This document shows, in pieces, positions 1 through 7,518 of a stretch of DNA of 18,295 bases; the stretch's first letter is position 1; the number at the start of each line of letters is the position of its first letter. Origin of the DNA: an uncultured Kouleothrix sp. (GTDB taxonomy: Bacteria; Chloroflexota; Chloroflexia; Chloroflexales; Roseiflexaceae); NCBI GenBank assembly GCA_937858455.1, contig CALLYN010000798.1, positions 1 to 18,295 of the forward strand. Reading direction: 5' to 3'. Made by a program: the position numbers and the translations under genes. A model generated the notes under the pieces. That model ran no database searches and was not told where the DNA came from. It worked only from the letters and a program-made list of their open reading frames with translations.

Positions 1-3000
1 TGCGCCAAGCACGCGGGCCGCCAGGTCGGCCGGATGCGGCGCATCGTCGGCCGGGCCGGCCATCAGCCCGGCGTCGTCGGGCACGATCGGAATGCTGTCG
101 GCCTGGCCCTCCAAGTCCATCTGCGGCGGCAGATCGGCGGTCGGGCGCGCGACCGGCTCGAGCACCTCGGCGCTCTCCAGCAGCAGCTGGATGCTCTCGT
201 TGCGCTTATCGACCTTGGCGGTCACGCGCAGCAGCGCGTCGTCCTGCAGCAGGTCGCGGTATTTCTCAAAGCTCTTGGGGAACGCCACCAGCTCGACCGA
301 GGCCTCCAGGTCTTCGAGCGTGGCCACCAGCATGCTATCGCCCTTCTTGGTGGCCAGCCGCTTGGCGCCGCCGATCATGCCCACAAAGGTGTGCACCTTG
401 CCCACCAAGTCGTCGCCGAGCTGGCCCAGCGGCGTGATCCCGGTCATATCCATGCCGTCGAGGGCCTTGGCGATCGGGTGATTGGACACATACATGCCCA
501 GCAGTTCCTTTTCCCAGGCCAGCATCTCTTTATCGTGCTGCGGCTCGTGGCGGATGATCGGCAGCCCGACGGCCTGCACCGTCACGGCGCCGTCGGCGCC
601 GCCGCCGAACATATCGAACATGCTCGACTGGCCGGCCTCGCGCGCGCGCTGGGCCTCGATGCCGGCGGCCAGCGCCGCGTCGAGGATGTGCAGCTTCTGG
701 TGGCGCGTGCCCGCCAGCGCGTCGGTTGCGCCGCACTTGATCAAGCTTTCGAGCACGCGCTTGTTCAGCGCCGCGCGGTCGACCCGGTCGCAGAAATCTT
801 CAAGGCTTCTGAACGGGCCGGCCTTGGCGCGCGCGTCGATCACCGCATGCACCGGGCCGCTGCCGACATTGCGGATGGCCGAGAGGCCGAAGCGAACGCC
901 CAGGCGGTTCGCGAAGTCCTTCAGCTGGCCGTCGGGCAGCCGCTCGATCGTGAAGCCCTCGCTGCTGCGGTTCACGTCGGCCGGCAGCACCGCCACGCCC
1001 AGCCGTGAGCACTCGGCCACGCTCTTGGCCACCTCTTCGATCTCGCCGGCGGCGGCCGTAAGCACCGCGGCCATATACTCGGTCGGGTGGTTCGTCTTGA
1101 GCCAGGCGGTCTGGTAGCTCAGCAGGCCGTACAGCGTGGCGTGCGGGCGGTTAAACGAGTAGCCGGCGAACGGCAGGATGAGATCCCACAGCTGGTCGGC
1201 GATCTCTTTGCTGATGCCTTTTTTCAGGCAGCCGTCTTTGAAGCGGATCTCGTTCTCGGCCATCAGCTCTTTGTTCTTTTTGCTGATCGCCTTGATCACG
1301 ATGTAGGCTTCGCCAAGCGTGTAGCCGGCGATCGTCTGGAGCAGCTGCATGATCTGCTCCTGGTACACGATCACGCCGTAGGTGTCTTCGAGGATGGGCT
1401 TGAGGATCGGGTGCAGGTACTTGATGCCCTGCGGGCTGTTCTTGTTCTGGATGTAGACGGGGATCTGCTCGAGCGGGCCAGGCCGGTACAGCGCCACCAT
1501 GGCATACAGGTCGTCGACGCGGGTTGGGCGCAGCTGCATGAGGTAGCGGGTCATGCCCGCGCTTTCAAGCTGGAACACATTGGTGGTCTCGCCGCGCCCG
1601 AGGCTTTCGAACGTCTTGCGATCTTCGAGCGGGATGTCGGCCAGCTCGAGCTTGCGGCCGGTGGTCTGCTCGATATACTTGAGCGCCTCGGCCACGATCG
1701 AGAGGTTCGCCAGGCCCAGAATATCCATCTTGAGCAGGCCCATCTTGGCCAGCGTTGGGCCTTCGAACGCCGCCATCACGGCGTTCTCGTCTTTCGAGGT
1801 GCGCTGCAGCGGCACCATCTCGTCGAGCGGGCTGCGGCTCACCACCACGCCGCAGGCGTGCGTGCCGACGCTTTTCATGCGCCCTTCGACGCGCTGGGCC
1901 CAGTCGATCAGGTTGCGCAGGTCGGGGTTGCCGTCGTAGATCTGCTTCAGCTCGGGCACGCGCTCAAGCGCCTGGGCGATCGTGGTGCCCACCGGCAGCG
2001 ACGGGATCAGCTTGGCCACGCGGTCGACCTCGCTGAGCGGGATGTCGAGCACGCGCGCCATGTCGCGTAGCGCGGCCTTGGCGCCCAGCGTGCCATAGGT
2101 GATGATCTGCGCGACGTTCTCGCGGCCATAGGTATGCGCGATATACTCGAGGATCTCGCTGCGCCGCGAGTCGGCGAAGTCGGTGTCGATATCGGGCATC
2201 TCGAGGCGCTCGCGCGAGAGGAAGCGCTCGAACAGCAGCTTGTTCTTGATCGGGTCGACGTCGGTGATAAACAGGCAGTACAGCACCAGCGAGGCCCCGG
2301 CCGAGCCGCGCGGCAGCGCAGGGATGCCGTGCGTGCGCGCGAACTTGACGTAGTCCCACACGATCAGCATGTAATCGGGGAAGCCGGTGGCGTTGATCAC
2401 GTCGAGCTCGTAGTCCAGCCGGCGCACGTACTCTTCGGTCGGCTGGCCGCCGGTGCGCTTCATCAGGCCTTCTTCGCACACAAACCGCAGGAACGAGGCC
2501 GCGTCGTGGCCCTCGGGGATGAAGTTCAGCTGTGGCAGCTGCACGCGCCCGAAGTCGAGCTTCAGGTTGCACATCTCGGCGATACGCCGGCTGTTCTCGA
2601 GCGGCGCGCTGCCGTAGCGCTTGAAGCGCTGCCACATCTCTTCGCCCGACATAATATAGTAGGTGTCGTCCATCTGGTAGTTCTTGCTGCAGAACTCCTT
2701 CATCGTGAGGTTGAAGCCCATGGCCATCACGTGCTTCTGGGCCTCCAGGTCCTCGCGGCGGACGAAGTGGGTATCGTTGGTGGCCACCAGCGGTATGCCC
2801 AGCTCGGCGCCGATGCGCACGAGCTCGTCGTTGATCGGCTCAAGCTCGGGCGTATTGCCGTGCAGCTGCAGCTCGAGGTAGTAGTTCTCGGGGCCGAGCA
2901 GATCGCGGTAGTGGGCGGCGATCGCGCGAGCCTCTTTTTTCTGCTGCTGCGTCAGGTGCTGGATCACCTCGCCGGCAATGCACGACGACGTCGCAACAAT

Positions 3001-3405
3001 GCCCTCGTGGTACTGCTCGAGCAGCGCGCGGTCGATCCGTGGCCTGGCAAACACGCCGCGCGCCATACCGTCGAGGTGCGCGCGCGAGGTCAGCTTCACC
3101 AGGTTGCGGTAGCCGGTTTCGTTCTTGGCCAGCAGCAGCATGTGGAAGTAGTTCTTGCCGCCCTTCACCATCGGGTCTTTCACCGAGCCGGGCGCCATGT
3201 ACGCTTCCATGCCAATGATCGGCTTGACGTGGGCTTTCTTCGCGGCGGCGTAAAAATCCATCGCGCCATACATCACGCCGTGATCGGTCAGCGCGATGCT
3301 GTCCATGCCAAGCTCGGCCGCGCGCTCGATAATGCCTTTGGTGGTGGCATAGCCATCCAGTAGGCTATACTCGGAGTGAACATGCAGGTGCGTGAATTCG
3401 TTCAT
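1..3405 (-). CDS. dnaE: DNA polymerase III alpha subunit DnaE, C-terminal end cut by the window edge
   Basis: Replicative C-family DNA polymerase, the catalytic subunit of the replisome. The frame is open from ATG at 3405 to the left edge, giving 1135 residues without a stop. DnaE1 proteins usually have about 1150-1200, so only the tail is missing. The N-terminal PHP domain begins with an HxHSEYS motif (H8, H10) and has TDHG at about 40-43, so its metal ligands look intact, as in DnaE types with PHP exonuclease activity. The polymerase core has PDIDTDF (D405, D407) and the third aspartate in MDILGL (D561), matching E. coli D401/D403/D555. An OB-fold (VHTFVGMIGG region) lies near residue 1000. 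The start is supported by a GGAG Shine-Dalgarno about 8 bases upstream and by the typical N-terminus MNEFTHLHVHSEYS. It is divergent from the STAS gene at 3838. The identification is firm. Confidence 0.97.
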   Translation of the reverse strand, partial: MNEFTHLHVHSEYSLLDGYATTKGIIERAAELGMDSIALTDHGVMYGAMDFYAAAKKAHVKPIIGMEAYMAPGSVKDPMVKGGKNYFHMLLLAKNETGYRNLVKLTSRAHLDGMARGVFARPRIDRALLEQYHEGIVATSSCIAGEVIQHLTQQQKKEARAIAAHYRDLLGPENYYLELQLHGNTPELEPINDELVRIGAELGIPLVATNDTHFVRREDLEAQKHVMAMGFNLTMKEFCSKNYQMDDTYYIMSGEEMWQRFKRYGSAPLENSRRIAEMCNLKLDFGRVQLPQLNFIPEGHDAASFLRFVCEEGLMKRTGGQPTEEYVRRLDYELDVINATGFPDYMLIVWDYVKFARTHGIPALPRGSAGASLVLYCLFITDVDPIKNKLLFERFLSRERLEMPDIDTDFADSRRSEILEYIAHTYGRENVAQIITYGTLGAKAALRDMARVLDIPLSEVDRVAKLIPSLPVGTTIAQALERVPELKQIYDGNPDLRNLIDWAQRVEGRMKSVGTHACGVVVSRSPLDEMVPLQRTSKDENAVMAAFEGPTLAKMGLLKMDILGLANLSIVAEALKYIEQTTGRKLELADIPLEDRKTFESLGRGETTNVFQLESAGMTRYLMQLRPTRVDDLYAMVALYRPGPLEQIPVYIQNKNSPQGIKYLHPILKPILEDTYGVIVYQEQIMQLLQTIAGYTLGEAYIVIKAISKKNKELMAENEIRFKDGCLKKGISKEIADQLWDLILPFAGYSFNRPHATLYGLLSYQTAWLKTNHPTEYMAAVLTAAAGEIEEVAKSVAECSRLGVAVLPADVNRSSEGFTIERLPDGQLKDFANRLGVRFGLSAIRNVGSGPVHAVIDARAKAGPFRSLEDFCDRVDRAALNKRVLESLIKCGATDALAGTRHQKLHILDAALAAGIEAQRAREAGQSSMFDMFGGGADGAVTVQAVGLPIIRHEPQHDKEMLAWEKELLGMYVSNHPIAKALDGMDMTGITPLGQLGDDLVGKVHTFVGMIGGAKRLATKKGDSMLVATLEDLEASVELVAFPKSFEKYRDLLQDDALLRVTAKVDKRNESIQLLLESAEVLEPVARPTADLPPQMDLEGQADSIPIVPDDAGLMAGPADDAPHPADLAARVLGA

Positions 3406-3469
3406 GAGCGTGCTCCGCCTTGCGCTATGCCAGCTCGGTAAAAAATCTTTACACCACTGAAGTTCGCGG

Positions 3470-3483
3470 GTTTCCCGGGAAAC
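3470..3483. repeat. 14-bp perfect palindrome in the dnaE leader
   Basis: GTTTCCCGGGAAAC is perfectly self-complementary. It lies between the presumed dnaE promoter (-10 at 3602-3607) and the dnaE start. It could be an operator or a leader RNA hairpin. No known regulator is recognised, and a chance palindrome is possible. Confidence 0.4.
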
Positions 3484-3601
3484 ACTTCCATGCAGCAAAG
3501 CATGCGCATTCCGTGGTGAGGTGTCAGAATATACGGCATTCTATCGCGCTATATAAACATAACGCGCGCGGGCCAGCCGCAGAACTGCCGCTCTGTGGTT
3601 C

Positions 3602-3610
3602 ATTATAGCA
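3602..3610 (-). promoter_or_regulatory. Extended -10 promoter for dnaE
   Basis: Read on the minus strand this is TGCTATAAT, a perfect TATAAT with an upstream TGn extension. No good -35 lies 17 bases further up, as is normal for extended -10 promoters. The same TGCTATAATG string forms the -10 of the tig promoter. It would leave a dnaE leader of about 190 bases. Confidence 0.55.
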
Positions 3611-3661
3611 CACTCATGCGGCTCGCCGGCAGCTATGCGCCGAGCAATGTGTAAGCGTTTT

Positions 3662-3681
3662 TGGGGATAACCTGTGGATAA
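3662..3681 (-). promoter_or_regulatory. Tandem DnaA-box-like sites
   Basis: On the minus strand 3673-3681 reads TTATCCACA, a perfect match to the DnaA box consensus TTATNCACA. The adjacent 3662-3670 reads TTATCCCCA, one mismatch, in the same orientation and 11 bases (one helical turn) away. A weaker TGTTGATAG follows at 3683-3691 in forward orientation. The pair sits upstream of dnaE in the divergent spacer, so DnaA could regulate dnaE here. Too few boxes are visible to call an origin. Confidence 0.5.
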
Positions 3682-3708
3682 TGTTGATAGAATTCATGTG
3701 CTAGTGCG

Positions 3709-3726
3709 CTGTTTGTAATCAAACAG
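3709..3726. repeat. Inverted repeat in the dnaE/STAS divergent spacer
   Basis: CTGTTTG and CAAACAG (7-bp perfect arms) flank TAAT, with GCGC on each side further out. It lies about 110 bases upstream of the STAS gene start and may be an operator for either divergent gene. Confidence 0.35.
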
Positions 3727-3837
3727 AAGCGCTATTGTCGCTAGACGAGCGCAATCGCCGCTGTATCATGGCGTATAGCGGCCGCGTGTGCAGTGGGCAG
3801 GCACTAGGCCGCCGGTTGCCCACAAAAGGAGCCTAGA

Positions 3838-4818
3838 ATGCGTATTACCCAACGCCAGGTTGGCATCGGCACGCAGGCGATGGTCGTCGTCGGCCTTGTG
3901 CTGCTGGGGATCTACCAGATCGCCGCAGGCAGCCCGGCCTTCGCCGTCACTATGAACCTGATCGGTATCGTCATCGCGGCGCTGCTGCTGTATGTGTATG
4001 TGCGCGGCTGGCGCTATGCGCCGCTGGCGATCGTGATCAGCAGCGCGCTGCTCTCCGGGCTGGTGCCGCCGCCGCCGCTGTTCAGCATCGCCACGATTTT
4101 CAGCCTGATCGTGCCGCCGGTGACGGCGCTGATCCTCGGCCGGCCGGCCTGGGTGCTGGCCTGTGCGCTGGCGACGCCGGCGATTTTTGTGCTGCGCTCG
4201 GGCATTACCGCGCTGCCGGGCGACCCGCCGCTGTATATTCTGTACGCGCTGATCGTCGGTGGCCTGGTGCTGGCGCGGATCGTTACCGATACCGCGCTGG
4301 CCGAGGCGCAGGCCCACGCGAGCCAGGCCGAGGCCGCGCTGGCGCAGGCCGAGCGGCAGTCGCACGATCTGGCCGAGGTCAACCTACAGCTCGAGGGCCA
4401 GCTTGGCCAGCAGCGCCAGCTGCTTGAGCTGGTCGCAACGCTCGAAACACCGGTGTCGCCGCTGGCCGAGGGCGTGCTGTTCGTGCCGATTGTGGGCACG
4501 GTCGACGGCCGCCGCGCGCAGGCGCTCACCAGCCGCATTTTGCACGCCGCCGCCGAGCAGCGCGCCCAGCTGGTGATCCTTGATATTGCCGGTGTGCCGG
4601 CGATCGACACCGCCGTAGCGCACGGGCTGCTTGGCACCGCTCAGGCGCTGCGGCTGCTCGGCTGCCAGGTGACGCTCAGCGGTATCTCGGCGGCTATCGC
4701 CATGACGCTGGTCGATCTCGACATTGGGCTTGGCTCGATGGCTACCGCGCGCAGCCCGCAGGAGGCGCTGGCTCGCCACCTCGCTACGGCGCGGCGCGAT
4801 CTCTCGCCGGCTGGGTAA
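3838..4818 (+). CDS. Membrane protein with C-terminal RsbR-like STAS domain
   Basis: A 326-residue protein. Hydrophobic segments at about 13-30, 36-56, 61-78, 82-100, 105-119 and 131-150 suggest five or six membrane helices. A heptad-like Ala/Glu/Gln-rich coiled coil follows at about 150-200, then a STAS domain at about 203-315. The STAS part carries the pattern of RsbR co-antagonists: ETPVSPLAEG, VPIVGTVDGRRA, then ILDIAGVPAIDTAVAHGLL. T258 occupies the position phosphorylated in RsbR/SpoIIAA-type proteins, and T204 lies at the domain start. In that family such proteins form stressosome-like complexes that relay signals to RsbT kinases. Here the sensor half is a membrane domain. No RsbS, RsbT or sigma gene is adjacent, so the output is unknown. 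AAAGGAG at 3825-3831 is an excellent Shine-Dalgarno for this ATG. Confidence 0.85.
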   Translation: MRITQRQVGIGTQAMVVVGLVLLGIYQIAAGSPAFAVTMNLIGIVIAALLLYVYVRGWRYAPLAIVISSALLSGLVPPPPLFSIATIFSLIVPPVTALILGRPAWVLACALATPAIFVLRSGITALPGDPPLYILYALIVGGLVLARIVTDTALAEAQAHASQAEAALAQAERQSHDLAEVNLQLEGQLGQQRQLLELVATLETPVSPLAEGVLFVPIVGTVDGRRAQALTSRILHAAAEQRAQLVILDIAGVPAIDTAVAHGLLGTAQALRLLGCQVTLSGISAAIAMTLVDLDIGLGSMATARSPQEALARHLATARRDLSPAG

Positions 4819-4837
4819 CCGCCCCTCGGTTGCCTTT
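4814..4837 (+). terminator. Intrinsic terminator of the STAS gene
   Basis: GGTAACCG pairs with CGGTTGCC (8 pairs, one G-T wobble) across a five-base loop and is followed by TTT. The stop codon TAA lies in the left arm. It is compact and its T tract is short. Confidence 0.5.
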
Positions 4838-5368
4838 AGTCCGATTTTGGTACCGCTGCGCGCCGAACCAACATTTTTCCCCAGACTCTACGTATTATTG
4901 TAGTAGCATCATCTTTGCCGGCGCTATGGTACCAACGGCGGTACGCCTCGTGTCACTTCATCGCTCCCTTCATGCGTGGCCGGCAGATTGTTCCCGCAAA
5001 TTGTATATTTTCAGTTAAGAATGTGGTACTATAGCGATTAGTATTCTCCTGCATCGTAGCATATCCATGCTACTACTGCCTGGCCAGGCTCGTGGTAGAT
5101 GTCTGGCCGGCTGGCACTGCGCCCTCGCTGCACATAGATTTGGCGCGCCAAGGAGAAGACACTGGCGGCGTGCGGTTTGGCGCTTGCCAATGCCACGAGT
5201 TCCCCGATGCATATGTGTAGGCATTGTTTGCTTTTGCAAGCTGCGGCAAGCCGCAGCCGCGAGGTACGGCGACCCCAGAAGAACGGCATTGGGGCGCCTT
5301 CGGACGCGTGGAGGTAGCCTACCGCCCACGAGGCTACCGCGTAGCGAGTGGTGCTGAGGAGTGGGGCA
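4838..5368. other. Gene-free stretch of about 530 bases with hairpins, upstream of the terpene cyclase
   Basis: No frame here has recognisable coding character. It is less GC-rich than its neighbours around 4990-5060, where TACTAT at 5027-5032 could be a -10 without a convincing -35. Further down are the palindrome TTGGCGCGCCAA (5140-5151), the stem GCTGCGGC/GCCGCAGC with a two-base loop (5240-5257), and GGTAGCCT/AGGCTACC with a ten-base loop (5313-5338). The last ends 17 bases before the Shine-Dalgarno of the cyclase. It looks like a promoter region plus a long structured leader, or the remains of lost sequence. Confidence 0.45.
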
Positions 5369-6916
5369 ATGAGCCATATTGCCGATGTGTTACTGACCGA
5401 TCTACGCCATAGCATTCGCGAGCTGGGCAAAGGCGGCGGTATGAATAGCCCGTCGATCTACGAAACCGCCCAGGTGCTGCGGTTTATGCCACCGGCGGGC
5501 ATGATCTGGCCTGCGCTCGAATGGCTCGAGATGCAGCAGCAGCCCGACGGCGGCTGGGGCGAGCCGGCGGTGCCGCGCGCGCGCGATGTATCGACGCTCG
5601 CGGCCATTCTGGCGCTGCAAAAGTACGGCTCGCGGGTGCACGAGCAGCATTCGATATACGCCGGGCTGGCGTTTCTACGCCACCAGGCCAGCTACTGGGC
5701 GCGCCTCACCGACGATCTACCGGTGGGCGTAGAGCTGCTGCTGCCGCACCTGCTGGAAGAAACAGCCCGCGCCGGTTTGAAGATCCCGATCGAGCCATAC
5801 GTGCAGCTCATCGCCCTGGGCAAACATCGCCGCAAGCTGATCGCCGGGCGCGAATGGCCGCCCGGCACGCCGCCGGTGCATTCGTGGGAGGGGTGGGGCG
5901 TCGAGCCGTCGCCCGCGCTGCTCGACGGCACTGGCGGGGTCGGCCATAGCTCTGCGGCCACCGCCGCCTGGCTTCAGGCCGCGCGCGACCGGCCTGATCT
6001 GGCCGAGGCCCGCGAGCGCGCGCTTGGCTACCTCGAGCGCGCCGCGACGATGACGGGGGTTGGGCTGCCCGGCGTGGTGCCGGGTGTCTGGCCGATCAAC
6101 CACTTCGAGCTGGTTTTCGGCATGTACATGCTCTGCCTCGCCGGCCTGCTCAGGCACCCCGCGCTGCGCGATACGATCGAGCCGCAGGTGCAAACGCTCA
6201 AGGCGGCCTTCCGGCCCGAGGGCATCGGGTTTAGCGACTACTTCATGCCCGACGGCGACGACACCGCCGCCGCATTGGCGATCTTGCACACGGCCGGGCA
6301 GAGCGTAAGCTCGGCGCCGCTACGCCGCTTCGCGGTCAACTCGCACTTCTGCGCGTTTCCCGGCGAGCTGCAGCCATCGCTCTCGGTGGTGGCGCACGCG
6401 GCCCACGCCCTGTGCCTGCTCGGCGAAGACCCCGCCGCGGCGTACAGCTACATCATCGAGCAGCAGCAGAGCGACGGGCGCTGGATGGGCGATAAGTGGC
6501 AAAGCTCGTGGCTCTATACCACCAGCCAGGCGCTGCTGGCGCTGCCCTACCAGCGCTACGCGCGCCAGCTCGATCGCGCGATCGACGAAATCGTCAGCTA
6601 TCAGGCGCCGAGCGGCGGCTGGGGCAGCCATCATGGCCCCACCACCGAAGAGACGGCGTATGGCGTACTGGCGCTGCGGCACCTGCGGCGGCAGGGCGTG
6701 CTGCACGAGGAAGGCCAGCTGGCGCTGGCTGCGGCCGAACAGTGGATGCTCGATCAGTACCAGCCGTTCCGGCAGCGCGCGCCGCAGCTGTGGCTCGACA
6801 AAGACGCATACCGGCCGCTGCGGATCGTGCGGATCGTCGAGCTGGTGGCGACGCTGCCCGAGCAGGCGTACGCGGATGCCACGAGCACAACATTATCCGC
6901 AAAAACACGCGGGTAA
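5369..6916 (+). CDS. Class II diterpene cyclase-like protein (DxDD type)
   Basis: A 515-residue protein of the prenyltransferase/squalene-cyclase alpha-barrel superfamily. PDGDDT (D295, D297, D298) is the DxDD general-acid motif of class II cyclases, which protonate the terminal double bond of geranylgeranyl diphosphate or a related substrate. SPSIYETAQV at 28-37 resembles the SxYDTAW motif of copalyl diphosphate synthases. QW-like repeats are at about 56-64 (QQQPDGGWG), 365-372 (QQQSDGRW) and 412-419 (QAPSGGWG). No DDxxD class I motif is visible, so the product should remain a cyclised diphosphate. Length matches bacterial single-function class II enzymes such as ent-CPP synthases and the Herpetosiphon kolavenyl diphosphate synthase. 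ATG 5369 is preferred over ATG 5348 because GAGGAG at 5356-5361 is correctly spaced. No partner synthase is adjacent, and the exact product cannot be read from sequence. Confidence 0.88.
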   Translation: MSHIADVLLTDLRHSIRELGKGGGMNSPSIYETAQVLRFMPPAGMIWPALEWLEMQQQPDGGWGEPAVPRARDVSTLAAILALQKYGSRVHEQHSIYAGLAFLRHQASYWARLTDDLPVGVELLLPHLLEETARAGLKIPIEPYVQLIALGKHRRKLIAGREWPPGTPPVHSWEGWGVEPSPALLDGTGGVGHSSAATAAWLQAARDRPDLAEARERALGYLERAATMTGVGLPGVVPGVWPINHFELVFGMYMLCLAGLLRHPALRDTIEPQVQTLKAAFRPEGIGFSDYFMPDGDDTAAALAILHTAGQSVSSAPLRRFAVNSHFCAFPGELQPSLSVVAHAAHALCLLGEDPAAAYSYIIEQQQSDGRWMGDKWQSSWLYTTSQALLALPYQRYARQLDRAIDEIVSYQAPSGGWGSHHGPTTEETAYGVLALRHLRRQGVLHEEGQLALAAAEQWMLDQYQPFRQRAPQLWLDKDAYRPLRIVRIVELVATLPEQAYADATSTTLSAKTRG

Positions 6917-6944
6917 GCGCCTACGAGCGCTCACCCGCGTGTTT
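6903..6944. terminator. Bidirectional terminator between convergent genes
   Basis: ACACGCGGGTAAGCGC (6905-6920) pairs with GCGCTCACCCGCGTGT (6927-6942) with one mismatch across CTACGA. Two further A-T pairs extend it. An A run precedes it and TTT follows, so it can terminate both the cyclase on plus and the zinc-ribbon gene on minus. The cyclase stop codon lies in the left arm. Confidence 0.8.
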
Positions 6945-6960
6945 CCGTAAACTTCCGCAC

Positions 6961-7434
6961 TTACGCGCCCTGGCGCGCGCCGCAGTTCGGGCAGAAAACC
7001 GCCGACGACGGCATCTGGAAGCGGCAGTTCGCGCAGAACTTCGTAGCCGCCTCGGCCCCCGGCATTGGCGCGGTGGGGCGCACCGCCGGCTCGCTGGTGA
7101 TCGGCACCTGCTGCGCGGCCGGGGCAGCTGCCGGCGCCGGCTCGGTATACGCCTCGGCCTGCGCCTGCTTCAGCGCCTCCTCTTTCAACGTCACCTCGCC
7201 CTGCAGCCGGTCGAGCGTCTTCAGCAGCTCGCCCAGCGTCGGCGACTGGATCTGGCCGGCGCGAAACAGCTGGATCGCCCGGTCGCCAAACTCCATGCGG
7301 CTGCTGTCGATCTGGCGCTTGAGATCGTTGAGCTCGCTCTGCAGCTTGGTTGTTCGCTGAAATTTGTCGGCCTCGAACTTGGCGCGGTCGCCTACTTGCG
7401 AGATCGTCTTGCTGATATTATCGAAAAGCCCCAT
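6961..7434 (-). CDS. Coiled-coil protein with C-terminal zinc ribbon, function unknown
   Basis: A 157-residue protein. Residues 1-95 are mostly predicted helix with charged heptads (MGLFDNISKTISQVGD, then QSELNDLKRQIDSSRMEFGDRAIQLF). An Ala/Pro/Glu-rich linker follows, then a zinc ribbon with two CxxC knuckles, FCANC and FCPNC, typical of short four-cysteine ribbons. The start at 7434 is chosen because GGAGG lies four to five bases upstream, whereas an earlier in-frame ATG at 7473 would translate through that ribosome site. It lies 84 bases downstream of the HtrA-like gene on the same strand with no clear terminator between, so co-transcription is likely. Small proteins of this design (N-terminal MGLFDxI helix plus ribbon) are seen in Chloroflexota and Firmicutes, but their role is not known to me. 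Confidence 0.8.
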   Translation of the reverse strand: MGLFDNISKTISQVGDRAKFEADKFQRTTKLQSELNDLKRQIDSSRMEFGDRAIQLFRAGQIQSPTLGELLKTLDRLQGEVTLKEEALKQAQAEAYTEPAPAAAPAAQQVPITSEPAVRPTAPMPGAEAATKFCANCRFQMPSSAVFCPNCGARQGA

Positions 7435-7518
7435 AGCTCCTCCATCGCGAAGCTCGCGAGAGCCGCGCATCACACGTCGTCATGTGCTGAGACGCTCGCC
7501 AGCGTGTGTTTGGTGCAG

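Noticed and set aside
34..3363. Long plus-strand open frames across 34-1008, 1087-2070 and 2134-3363
   Set aside because: They are antisense to dnaE, whose motifs and continuous frame are unmistakable. High GC keeps opposite frames open.
3600..3837. Possible replication origin
   Set aside because: Only two convincing DnaA boxes, no clear AT-rich unwinding element, and no dnaA/dnaN/gyrB genes nearby.
5067..5357. 96-residue plus-strand open frame before the cyclase
   Set aside because: No family resemblance, Arg-rich, covers hairpins and lacks a ribosome site. Treated as leader.
6955..6966. ACTTACGCG resembling the MITE end, at the zinc-ribbon stop codon
   Set aside because: A nine-base match over coding sequence, with no partner end or internal blocks. 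Probably chance.
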